Shown here piece after piece: positions 1 through 11,800 of a DNA stretch of 64,000 bases. The position numbers were made by a program, and so were the translations under genes. The notes under the pieces are model-generated. The model had not been told where the DNA came from, made no database searches, and was given only the letters and a program-made list of their open reading frames with translations. Source of the stretch: Diadema setosum (lineage: Eukaryota; Echinodermata; Echinoidea; Diadematoida; Diadematidae); NCBI RefSeq assembly GCF_964275005.1, contig NC_092704.1, forward strand, positions 11,286,871 through 11,350,870. The letters run 5' to 3'. Each line of letters opens with the position of its first letter. The stretch's first letter is position 1.

Positions 1-153
1 ACATTCAACACATTTGTGACAAACTTGTCATTTCAATATTTTGCCAATTTTGTGAAAATGTAATCACACATTGTCCACATGTACTATCTAGACCTATTGG
101 GAAAATCATGCATTATGGCGGAGGCATACCAGTCGCCAAAGCGATATTTCTAG
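1..153 (+). mobile_element. Helitron-like element, 3' end (cut by window start)
   Basis: It is nearly identical to the last 155 bp of the element ending at 21909. It ends with subterminal GGCGGAGG, a hairpin GTCGC-CAAA-GCGAT (132-145) and terminal CTAG at 150-153 followed by T. Hairpin plus CTAG is the Helitron 3' signature. Confidence 0.75.
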
Positions 154-1299
154 TTTTTTACTTAAATCAGGTGGAATATCAAAAAGCAATTTGTGCAGTG
201 CAGTTTAAAAATAATCCTGTATAAGAACAGTCTATACAAAAGCCGTAGAACTTTGCTATTACACAGAAGCACATGTCTTTTACTCATTTGTGTCCAGAGA
301 AATATAAGTACAGTGTATGCCAAATGTAGTATTTTAAGCTATTAATAAACTGCCATGGACATATTAAGATTTAACTTTACCCCTCCCTTTTATACCAAAA
401 CATTAAATATTGATTATTTCATGACTATCATTTCATGTTATGTGGATTTTTTTTTCTTTTGCAAATACTTGGATTATGAGACCAGTTCAATTTGCCACTG
501 GTATAATATGATGTACATCATATGCTTTGAAATACACCTGTATGTCCTAGCTGTGATCAAATATCAGAAGTGTGCAATGCTTGAATTATAACAAATAGTC
601 TTTGAATAATGTAGATCTTTCACATTTTAGATCTACCCAGATTATTGATTTTGACATACACTGCTCGAATACCAACTGTGGTTTTTTGTGATGAATACCA
701 TGTCACCACCCACTGTGTAATTGTACAAATGAAAAAAAAGAAAAGAAACAAAAGGGCCACAAGCCAGACACCAGGATGCTGCACCATGAATGATGAATGA
801 ATGATGAATGAAAGAATGAAAAATGCCCCAATGGGGGGGGGGGGGGGGGGGGGGGGGAGTCCTGAGCATTATACTGGTAGCCACAGGCAATTTGCTCATT
901 GTGAATAATGAATGCACAGTTCTGTGAGATTTCAAAACATACGAAATCTGCGTGTACAGGTCGGTGCATACAACTTGTCCAGCGAATACTACAACTAAAC
1001 AGTCTTACGCTGTCATATGACATCATCTTGCACGGGAACCTGTTGCGGCGAGACGCGTTCGTTCATAATCATTCCTTGTTCAAGTTCAAATACGGCGATT
1101 GAAACAGACATGTTGCTTTTTTCTGTGAGGCAAAGTTAAGATTTTTTTTTTTCCATTTTAAATCCAATAGCATGTCAGACAGATTTAAGATGAAAACAGG
1201 GGGAAAAATATCAGTTTGCTTCAACTACTGATGCTCTGTAAAATATATATGGTTCTTTTTTCTTCTCTGGCACTGTAGCTTGTATCATGATGCTATATC
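154..1299. other. Gene-free stretch
   Basis: AT-rich sequence between a Helitron-like end and a hAT-like MITE, with the poly-G tract. No exon of POU6 or any other gene was recognised. Confidence 0.6.
833..857 (+). repeat. Poly-G tract (25 G)
   Basis: An uninterrupted run of 25 G, preceded by an ATGATGAATGA repeat. Long Pro-rich ORFs on - here are its shadow. Confidence 0.95.
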
Positions 1300-1534
1300 A
1301 TACTTGCCAACTAGTAAGATTTTATCAGATTCAGTAAGATTTTTTATGTTAAAAATAGCAAAATCAGATTTTCTGTCAGAGAAATCAGATTTTTAAAAAA
1401 TATTTAGATATACCTTTCATGTGTATTTTCTGAAGATTTGACCGAAAGTAAGATTTTTAACTTCAGTTTGCATATAAAATAAGATTTTTGCAATCCACGA
1501 GTAAGATATTTCATCTTGAAATGTTGGCAGGTAT
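1300..1534. mobile_element. hAT-like MITE with exact 8-bp target duplication
   Basis: Terminal inverted repeats ATACTTGCCAAC and GTTGGCAGGTAT flank 235 bp of AT-rich sequence with several AAGATTTT words. Both sides carry GCTATATC (1292-1299 and 1535-1542), an exact 8-bp duplication diagnostic of hAT-type insertion. Confidence 0.85.
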
Positions 1535-1573
1535 GCTATATCCTGAGCTGTTGTGTGATAGGCTTTGAATCTG

Positions 1574-1574
<1 letters not shown>

Positions 1575-1637
<63 letters not shown>
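1575..1637 (+). repeat. (AT)n followed by (GA)n microsatellite
   Basis: About 30 bp of TA repeats pass directly into about 32 bp of GA repeats. Confidence 0.92.
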
Positions 1638-1639
<2 letters not shown>

Positions 1640-2164
1640 AGGGTAGATTTACTCATTTATGATGGCAGATGACTTTCCATCGTATGAAGATTTGGATTTT
1701 GGTTGTTTGCTCAGTTATATTTCGGATTTTTTCCTTTATCTGCCACTTTCACACATGGACAACCCGTACCTGGATTCTGACACCAACCAATGAAAGTGCA
1801 CTTTGTTCACCCTGATTTCCGCAAATGCCTTCCGGCTAAATGTCAAATGTGCAGAGATGATGCATGCAATAGATAACTAAAATGTATCACAGCTGCTGTT
1901 AAGGCGGCACGGTAACTCATTCCGCTGGAATAGATTTGTATGCCACTGTTACAGCCAAATTAAAAGGGAGAATTAACCTTTGCTCTGCTCTCTTTGCCAC
2001 TCTGCCCCGTCCACTTCTTTACTTTCTTTTGTCGGCTGGTGCCGATGTTCGGAGACGTAAAAGGACGGTTGTAACAGTGACAAAGCCCAATTGGTGTGCC
2101 TGACTCACATTATGGCAAAGTTGTGAGGGTTTATTTTTCAGATTGCCAAATGATGAATGCTCTC

Positions 2165-2400
2165 GAGGAGCTCCTGTGGCCCAGTGGATAAGACCATGAA
2201 CAGTCGATCACGAGGTCCCTGGTTCAAGTCCCCTAGCTGCAGTGGTTCTTCCTCTAGGCAAGGCACTTTACCGTTGTTGCCTGGTCCTTCCGAGGGGACT
2301 ATATGTAAACACAAAGCCGTCAGTCCCATTGCTCCTTGCTTACAAGCACCCATTGCTTCCTTTAGTGGCATTGTAAAACAAATCAATTCAATTTATCTTT
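2165..2400 (+). mobile_element. tRNA-derived SINE
   Basis: The 5' head (2167-2234) resembles a tRNA gene: box A-like TGGCCCAGTGGATAAGA near 2177 and box B GGTTCAAGTCC at 2221-2231. An unrelated body follows, ending in an A/T-rich tail near 2400. The body and the imperfect cloverleaf argue against a functional tRNA. It lies in the intron or flank just before the first visible POU6 exon. Confidence 0.7.
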
Positions 2401-2489
2401 TAGTAGATAAGCTGCAGCAGAAAGTGCGTGGGTCAAAGGTCAAAGAAGTTGTGACCATCCATCATGTTTCTTGTCTTAAGACCTTGTGA

Positions 2490-2581
2490 TTAACCTGTTA
2501 AAGACGAGTCCTGAGTATACACAGAAGGTGTCTATGGGAAATGTGTGTTGTAGAAATATCAGCCCGTCCTCAATGGGTTAA
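2490..2581. repeat. 95-bp palindromic repeat, copy 1
   Basis: It starts TTAACCTGTTAAAGACGAG and ends CCCGTCCTCAATGGGTTAA. It contains GAGTATAC and TCTATGGGAAATGTGTGTTG. It lies just before the first visible POU6 exon. Confidence 0.7.
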
Positions 2582-2661
2582 AGTGTCAGTACAGCAAAAA
2601 GTCCATTTCCCATCCACCCTCTTTCTCTATCCTCTCTGTCTCCTTTTTTGTTTTACTATAG

Positions 2662-2883
2662 CTCTCAGGGGCCCAGCAGCTGTTGACCATCCCGTCCAAC
2701 GGAGGCCAGCAGCAGATACTGACCCTGCCCATCACCAACGCGGCCGGGCAGCAGCAGATCCTGACCATTCCCGTCACCCTGGCCCAGGGGGCTGGGGGCA
2801 TTCAGTTCCTGATTCCCACTGGTACCGGCGGGCAGCTCCTCGCCTCTCCGAACCTTGCTAACCTTGCAGCCATGCCGTCACAG
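2662..2883 (+). CDS. pou6f: POU6 exon: Gln/Ile/Leu repeat segment
   Basis: This is the first visible coding exon, in phase 0 at both ends. The acceptor is CTATAG at 2661 and the donor CAG/GTACAA follows 2883. It encodes LSGAQQLLTIPSNGGQQQIL, followed by a second GQQQILTIPVT copy, so the QQQILT(L/I)P block is an internal repeat. Hydrophobic-glutamine blocks of this kind are typical of activation domains. Confidence 0.9.
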
Positions 2884-5800
2884 GTACAACCCTCAGAGCC
2901 TCAGATGTAAAGTCCCCAAGTAGCACAGAAAGTGCCACATGAAAACGTGTTACTTTGCTCTGATAAAAACACTTCATACCTTTTCTTAAAGGGATGATAT
3001 AGTTTGGGTTGAGATGGGGGATTCAGATTTTAACTTTTTTCGGAATACCTTGGTAATCGGAAACCGTTTATGAAAGATTAATTTGATGAAATTTGATGAA
3101 TTTTGGTTTTGAAATGACAGAGATATCCAAAAACAAAGTAAATCAAAGTGGTCCCATTCAATGGTGGGTCCCACCTACCGTAGGACCTCTTTGGGACTGG
3201 ACTTCATGAATCAGTGCAATTTGTATTACAGTTTTTTCCTCTTTGCTTGTGTACATGTGAACAAGAGTGCTAAAAAACATGATTGTAATCACGATTGGAA
3301 TCGCCTTTTTTCCCTGTGTATGAATAGTACTTATTCCACACATCACCCAGACAATTGTACATTGTACACTGTACACATGTGAGCCTTCAAAATGTTGATC
3401 AATCCATGTTTTATATAGTCCACAGTTTACTCGCCCAATTGCTGGCCCCTGTGGTTTTGTTCTGCTCTGACACAAGATGTCTGGACTCTGGGCATCCCCG
3501 TGTTCAAAATGTGGTGCTGTATATGGTGACAAATAATCAAATAAATCTCTATAATCCTTATTTTTGCAGATGTCTACATTTTCCCATGTGTATTCCAATA
3601 GTAATCTGTGTTTAGGCAAGTGTTCTTAAAGGTGCACACACAAGCATACACACACAGACAGATGCACAAGATACATATGCAGACATCCAGACACAAGCAG
3701 ACAAACACAGAAGCATACCTGCAAAATAAACCCAGGCGGTCATTTTGGCTTCACCGTTTCCGCCACCTTTGCAGGTATTACCGTCGGCCCCGGCCGCCAT
3801 TCCCAGCATCACCAGCAGCACAAACGTGGTCTCCTCCGCAGCACATCTTGCCAAATCCAACCACATGACCTCACCCACCGCACCCCTCCCTCCGGTCTCC
3901 GTCCTGACGGGGCAGACCGGCCTGGGTACACTCCCCCTCCCCCAGGTGCTGATGGGGGCGGGGGCGCAGGTCCTCTCCGTCTCCACGCCGACCAGCAGTA
4001 CATCCAGCACAGCTTTCAAAACCAGTGAGTGTTTTCTTTCTATTTTCGCTGGCTCCCGTTTCAAAATAGGGAGATCGTGTTGCCTTCTGAACTTCAAGAC
4101 AGTGTCTTTTGAGCACAGAAAACTGCAACCGTGTTCTACTGCCCTCTTTTCTATCTTTTCTATCTTTTTCTTATGTAATTCTTTTTTTGTGTGTTGATTT
4201 TTATCTTCACCCCTCCCTCATTCTCTTCTTTCATTATCTCAATCCTTTATGTTTCTTCTCTTTTCTTATCCAGTTTGTTTATTCTTTCTTCTCTCTTCTC
4301 TTTTCATCTTCTTTGCAATAAGAATGTACCCTACTTGTGTTATGGCAGGGCTAGACACTAACGGTGGCCCGGTGGCCCAGGTCCACCAAAAACGCATGTC
4401 GGGCCACCAAAATTTCAGAAATGAAGACTTTGGTGGCCTGATCGGGCCACCAAAAAAGGTCGGATGTTTGCCTTTGGGCCACCAAAAATAAAAGTTAGTG
4501 TGGAGCCCTGGTTATGGGATGTGTATTTGAGTGAGCTGTGTAGCGTTGCCATTGTCAATAGATACAAACTGGTTGCCCACACATTAAAACAAATATACAA
4601 GTGTACAATGTATGTCTCTAGTTCAACCAAGTCTAGCCGAAAGCATTGCTCGAATCTTTGAGAAATTCCTTGTTCATTGCTTGACGTGTAGGTGATTTCA
4701 TTAGAGTCTCACAGATGAGATACTATGTAGTAGGCCATACTTTACCCAAGAATGGTTAAAAGGTGTTAATTCTTTCTTTATCTTTTTTTGCAAAGAGATT
4801 TTACAGAAGATAAACATTTAACAGAACAGGAAGCAATGAAGCTGATTTCTTCTCAATTTTTGCCGAATGAATAATGGAATGTACATGGAATACCTGCCCT
4901 AATAATGTGCTCTTTCGTGCAGTGGTCCTTGCTTGTAACAAATGGGTCTTTAGGTCTACTGTATGCATTAAACATGTGTGCAAACACACACACACACACA
5001 TTTTAAAGCTGTTGCACTTGCTCCAACATGCAACTATTATGGGCCTATAGATATTCATATCATTTGGTCATTAAACTGTTCTTTTGTAAAAATCAATGAC
5101 AGTTTTCAAAATTTTGAATGCTCAATTTGATTTAAAAGACATAGGGTCATGCATATGCAACAGTATTCATTCTCTTTCGATAGACTCTGCCTTAAAACTG
5201 CATTATCCTCAAGGGAAAGGGTGGTGGGGGGGGGGGGGGTGAACAACACAGCTTCCAGATGATTACAAGAGAAAATTTTCCATGCATTCACAGTGGTTTC
5301 GATGGCACTGGGAGCCTCCATTCCCTTGTGGACGGATAGATAACAGTGAGCAGTCTTTCTGACTCTCTTTTCCCTAAACATCCGGAAAAAAATAAACATC
5401 CCCCGAGTCCTCCAAATGGTGGACAGTTTGTGGGTTTTCTTCTTCTTCTTTTTTTTCCATCCCGCGTTCCTCTCTGAACAACCTATGGAGGGTTCCTCCC
5501 TTTACAACCTCGGAGGGCGGTCAATATTTGATTTGTATTGCACAAAGTTTCATGTTACCCGCATGCTAAGGCAGAGTGCGGTTATTTGAACTTTTCTGCA
5601 GGCATACGAGCTGGCATATAAAAAGAACACACACACACACGCACAACAAAAAAAGTGAAATGACATTTCCCTACCTTTTTCCCCTTTTTTCATATCATTT
5701 GGGTTTTAAGGCTGGGAAAATAGGAAAGTGATCACTTGGATAAAATCATTTGAAATGGGAAAGATATTGTTTCATGTGTTTCTTTTTCCTCGTATTTGGA

Positions 5801-8800
5801 GTGGGGCTGGGGAAGGGTTGGGGAGGTTTAGAGATACTGATACTCTTTTGCACAAGTGCAGTTCATATATCTTATGCTTATCCTCAAGTATCAAATATCA
5901 AATATCAAATATCAAATGTGATAGCTTTGTATGCCTTTTTGTATGTGTGTGGAATGGTTTGTGGCCAAGATAAGCTAGATATTGGATCATGTCAATGGAA
6001 AACATTTTAACAGTGATCCATCACAGACTGTCATGATTTATCGTACTGTCTGACTATGTATGCTTGTTTTGTTTTGATATTACTTTTCAATATAGTATAA
6101 ATATCTGTGCTTGTATTTTCATCTTTGATGCTAGGTCCATGTCAAGGGTCAAACTTATACCACATCTATTGCATTCTGTAATATCAGATTCATTCTGCAC
6201 CCCACCCCCCCCCCCAGCACTTTGTGGGAGCCTGATACCTCTGATTGTTTCTAGAGATAAATGGTGCTATTTAAGTATTCTTCTGTCATCATCGTTTGTC
6301 ATTTTTATTTGATTACCTCTATTTCGCATGTATTTTCCCAAAAATCCTCAAATAGAGTTTATTTTCCACCCGTGCTCTCCGTCTTTCTCCTCATTAAAAG
6401 TAATTAATTTTGAATGAGATAATGTTCGTCCAATAGCATTTCAGTATTTTGTATGTGCCCTCAAAGCAAGTATAATACCTGGCAAGTAGAATGCTTGTCT
6501 ATGAAGTATTGCCTAATTTAGCAACAACTGATGGATCCAAGCTGGACTACGTATTACAAGGAGTTGTTGCAAGTGGACGCAGAGAGATTAAAAGTACTGT
6601 GTAAAGGACAAGTCCACCTTCATATACACAAGGATTGAGAGAATGCAGCAATATATTAGTAGAACACATTAGTGAAAGTTTGAGGAAAATTGGACAATCC
6701 GTTCAAAAGTTACGAATATTTTAAGTATCTGCCCTGTCACTGCTTGGAAGAGAAGACTACTGCAGTGTATGATGTCACATGCATACAACTATATAAGGAA
6801 AATAAAAAGAGAATTTCACAAAACTTTACTTTTTGAATAAACTTCACATTTCTTCGACTTGCTACTGACGTATGTTAAGGGTAATATTATTCGCCCTGCC
6901 TTCTGAAAGAGAGAAGTTGAGTGTTCTTTTGTTATGCGAGAAAAATGGAAATATGTCGAATTTTCTTTATTCTTTCTTTATATTGTTGTACTCATGTGAC
7001 ATCACAAGCTATAGTAGTCTTTTCATCCAGCCGTGACTAAGCAGAAACTTCAAAAATTCATAACTTTTTAACGGATTGTCCATTTTTGCTCAAACTCTCA
7101 CTGATGTGTTCTACTAATATTGCTGCATTCACTCAACCCACATGTCTATGAAGGTGAACTTGTCCTTTAACCATTGGGAGCAGTGATTTTAAAAATGTTT
7201 GAAATATCACATTTGATCATATGTGAAGGTCAGATGTACAATGTATCACAAACATGCTACACTGTACATGTACCATGTAAAGATCTAGCAATAAAAACCT
7301 AAAATATTAGGAGATACCACTATTTTTCTCATTAACCATAACTGCAGACGGTTTGAATAGTCTAGAAACATTCTTATTTATTATTCACATTTTGTATTTT
7401 TGACAGTACTTTACATTGATTATACATGTACTGATTCAAATTTTTTACATCAGTTGGTTGTTTCTATCCCTGACTCACATTTTAGGACCATTTTGAAGCA
7501 CTGAAGCTGGGTTTTTGTTTCATGTGCAAATGGCAAGAAATGCCTTTAAATAGGGTGGTAATTGTGTCTTCACAGAATAAAACCAAAAAATATATGGCTC
7601 AAAAAGACATGAGTAGATTGTATGAGGATGAACACTGATCTGATGCTGATTAATGGAGATACTGTATACGCCATATATTTCGCGAGTGTAAATTTTCGCG
7701 AATCGTGAATTCCCGACGATTTCGCGAGTGGTTAAATTCGCGATCGAGGAGTCCTGTACTGAACAAAGAAATGTACGTGCGCACGTCAAATTCACATCGA
7801 GAATAGAGTCGATATTTTCGCGTGTCTTTAATTTCGCAAATAGCACCCGACTCGCGAAATTCGTGAAAATAAAAACCTTCGCGAAATATTCGGCGTATAC
7901 AGTATTTGCTAAGTCGAAGAATATTTCAGTTAAATTATTTTATTGCCCAAAAACTCTCTTTCGTTTTGCCTCGCAGACAGTACAACGTCTGCAAGTGTTC
8001 CGAGTCTCGTGACCACGCACAGCAGCCAGGCCCTGCCTTCCCTCGCCACGGTAACGCAAGGCCTGATGGGAAGCACCGCCAACCAACTGAGCCTTTCAGG
8101 CCAGCACGCAGCACGGTACATTCTCCTCTCTTCCCCCCTCCATTGAAGCATTTATCCATTCTGTTTCTTTTCACTTCGAAATATGAATGCAGAATTGATA
8201 AGACAAGTCTGCATAGAAGAGTCTTCAGAGACAGATCATGTGTACACATGATATGCACGTGTATATCATTCAGTATAATTCATGTACATGTATGTTTACT
8301 GTATTCAGTACCCTGGCAAACATCTGAATTCACCTATTTGCTGCATGAAGCAAGATTCAAATTGCAAACAAGTATTTGTAAATTTCATCTTTGGCTAAAA
8401 ACATATTGTAAACTCTTTAGCTTTCCTCATGTTCCATGAAACGTATTTGCAGGGATAGTATACATTGGAGCATGCATAAGGCATCTCATTTCTCAATGAG
8501 TAAGAAACAGATAAATACGTATTACATCAGTGAGTCTTCTACATTCAAAAAAGAGTCAGTTCACCTAGAAAAAGATAGAGGCTGTATCACAAATGTGACA
8601 TTGATTTACTTTAAAAGTGGATATTTTTGCACCTCTAATTTTTCATGCTTGGCCGGGTAAGATAGGTTTTGCATGCTTTTAATTCCGCGGGATCAAGACA
8701 TCACTTACTGGAACATATTGCAAGCAAAAATATTTGTGTTCTTTTCTTTTTGCCCTAGTTTGTGGTTGTGCTAAATGCGTGAAAATTTTAACACTGCAAA

Positions 8801-11800
8801 AATTTCCATGTTTTCAGTATATTCAATTATTTATCTATCTCTTGCATAACCTCTGTTTGACCTCTCAAACTCTCTCGAACTCTCTCCCCCATCCAGGTCA
8901 GTGCTGGTGTCACAACCGACCACCACCTCCAACCCCACTGCCCCCCTCCTCGCTGCACAGAAGCTGAGCACCACGTCGTCAGCCGCCGCCCAAGCCCTCT
9001 CACTACAGGGACTGGCAGGTACTACTCACGGCATTCCTCCCTCAGGCTCCAGCGACAAGGAAGAACTCCTTGTTTATGTTTGACTGTGAAAAAGGGAGTA
9101 GAAACAAACCAAACAGAACTGTGACAGTACAAAGTGTAGAGAAAGTTATGACGTGCCACAGTTTCATACTTCCACCTCGTGGTGCTGCGTGGTGCTGATT
9201 TGATTTTGAAATCTTGTGAAATAGGTTGATTTTGAAATTGAAATCACATGAAATGGATTGATTTTGATTTTGAGATCACATTGTGAAATAGAGTGATTTT
9301 GATTTTGTGTTCACATTCTAAAATAGATTTATTTTATTTTTGAGATCACATTGTGACATAGATTGACCTTGATTTTGAGATCACATCCTGAAGTAGATTG
9401 ATCTTGATTTTTAAATCATGCTGTGAAATCGATTGCTTTTGATTTTGAGATCACTTTTTGATATAGATTGATTTTGATCTTGAGATTGTTATTTTGTCCT
9501 TTTCCCCCAGCTGGGCTGAACACGGCGCAAGGCACCGTCATCTCCCACATAGCGGCAGCCCAGGGCTCTCAGAGCAGCATTGCCCAGATCCTGCCCAGCC
9601 AGCTGGTGCGGAGCTCTGTTGTCTCCAGCCAGTCCGCAGCAGCCCCCGTCGGGGTCACGCAGGTTGGGGGTCAGCCGGGCCACCAGGTCGTTGTCTCCAC
9701 GACGACGGCGACGACGGGCGGCAACCACGTGGCCGGAGGGTTGGCGAGCCCAGGTAAAGGTACTGTCCGGGCTCCATTACTTGGGATGGGGCTTCACGAT
9801 TTTTGCCAAACGTAATGCGATGCAAATTTCGACAAACAAAACGATCAAACAATTGGCAGTGAACGAGAGAGGAAAGAGATAAAAAAAATTATGCTTTTGG
9901 AAAATTAAGTTTGTGTCTCCCACCCACTGACAAATTTTTTGTTTGCTGTCCGCGATAGATTCCTTCAACTGACCGCCCTAACAAATGGACATTTGTGTCC
10001 CTTTCACGTCAGCTGTGTCACTTGTCGCCATTCTGGACTGACGACACCGAAAATCAAAATGTCCTCCTCCCCTTCTTGCATGGCTTGACGCACTAACACT
10101 GGGTTTATTAACCCCCCTCTGCTCCCACTTACCACCTACTCCGCACAGCCAGTCGACCCTCCTTCACACAGTTTGCAGCAATATTTGGCACTTGTGAAAC
10201 AGGCTCTGATCTCAACTGACTCTAGACATTCTACTTTTGCCCTCAGAGAAATCAAATGTCAATTTTTTTATGGAAGCCATTACTAAGTTGTAATGCTAAA
10301 CATCTACCTAGTCACAAGCAAAGGGTAACAAGAACATAATTGATTTCATCAATACTGCAATTCAAGAAATGAATTTCAGTCCTGATTCCTATATCATGCT
10401 TGTGCATTTATGCCAATTGTCTCCAAAGCTTTAGTCTCTTCTTATGGGTAAGATCCATTCAAATGATATGGTTTATTCTATTTCGAATGCTACTACAATT
10501 ACAGTTAATATGACAGGAGTAACTCCGGCCTTAATGCAGAGAATATCTCTGCACTGGTATCATCCACATTTCGATCGGAAATCTACTGCAGATTTAAGAT
10601 AATGCAAATTTTTATGCAACTAAAATACAGTGAAGATCAAATCATGACATGTTACAAGTCAGAGACATCCAGGTTAATGTCCCTCCTGCCCCCACAAGAA
10701 ATCCAGTGTTAACTGTCCAAGCCATGCCTCCCAAATGCAGCAAAGCCCAGAAGTCCCCATCCCAAAATACCCTACATACTACTATGGAGCCAGGTTGATG
10801 TTGTTTACTTGTATTTTAATAGCATCTGTGTCAATACATTATGTGTCTGTATGTCTGTTTCACACGTGAGATTAACTCTATGCAATGCATATATTTCATA
10901 AATACTCGTATGTGCTTGTTTTGTGTACTAGACATGATTTGATGCGTTGCATGTTTTCAACAGTGAGAGTGTTGCTCAAGAAAGTGCATGTATGCTTTGT
11001 AGTAATTACTATACAGATTCTTGTGACAGGAAAGCTGATATTTAAGATGCAATTATGACCACATTCATGCCTTTGTGTGACCATTTCTTGACCTTGATAT
11101 AGATCATATGTGACCCGCTACAACAAAAGGATCCTAAAGTCGCTGACGGGTGAGCCGAGAAAATCAAGTTTGAAGTCAGAACACAAAAATCTGTCAAAAC
11201 GTTCGGATTTCTGTGTTTACATAATTTTGTAGTCTAATGTATCTTCTATCATCTGCCGAAATTTCGAAGCTAAATGATCAAAGGAAAGGCCAGAAAATAG
11301 CATTTTTTCTGGGCCATGCTTGGCTCGCCATCAGTGACTTTAGGATCCTTTTGTTGTAGCGGGTCACATATGTGTGTGTTGCTTCGTACTTCATTAGATT
11401 TGACCCCCAACCCATGAAGGAAAGTTGTAATGACTATTACTTAACCCGGTGAGGACAGGCTGATTTTGCTACAACACACATTTTCCATAGACACCTGCCC
11501 GTGTATACTCGGGACTTGTCTTCAACAGGTTAACTCTTTAGTGAGCCTTTTTTTGTTCTGTCCATTTAAATGGTCTTATTTTTTTCTCTCTTTAGGAGGA
11601 CACCTCACAGAGAGACGTTGATTTAGAAAAAGAAAATTACGTCAGTCTATGTGTACAGTTGTGTATGTCATTGATTCAGTTGTATACTTTGTTATGATAT
11701 GAACTCATCCAAAGAACAACCAGATGAATAAATGATAAACTTCTATTCACTTATGTCAATGTTTTAGCATTTTGTTCATACCCATCTGCTTTTGAATATG

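Noticed and set aside
642-1026. Proline-rich open frames on -
   Set aside because: They are translations of the 25-G tract and contain nothing else coding-like.
2167-2234. tRNA gene
   Set aside because: Box A and B are present but the cloverleaf is imperfect and the sequence continues into a repeat body with an A/T-rich tail, so it is a SINE head.
3612-4128. Antisense frames over the POU6 exon at 3775-4024
   Set aside because: They are the reverse strand of a GC-rich coding exon. No independent evidence.
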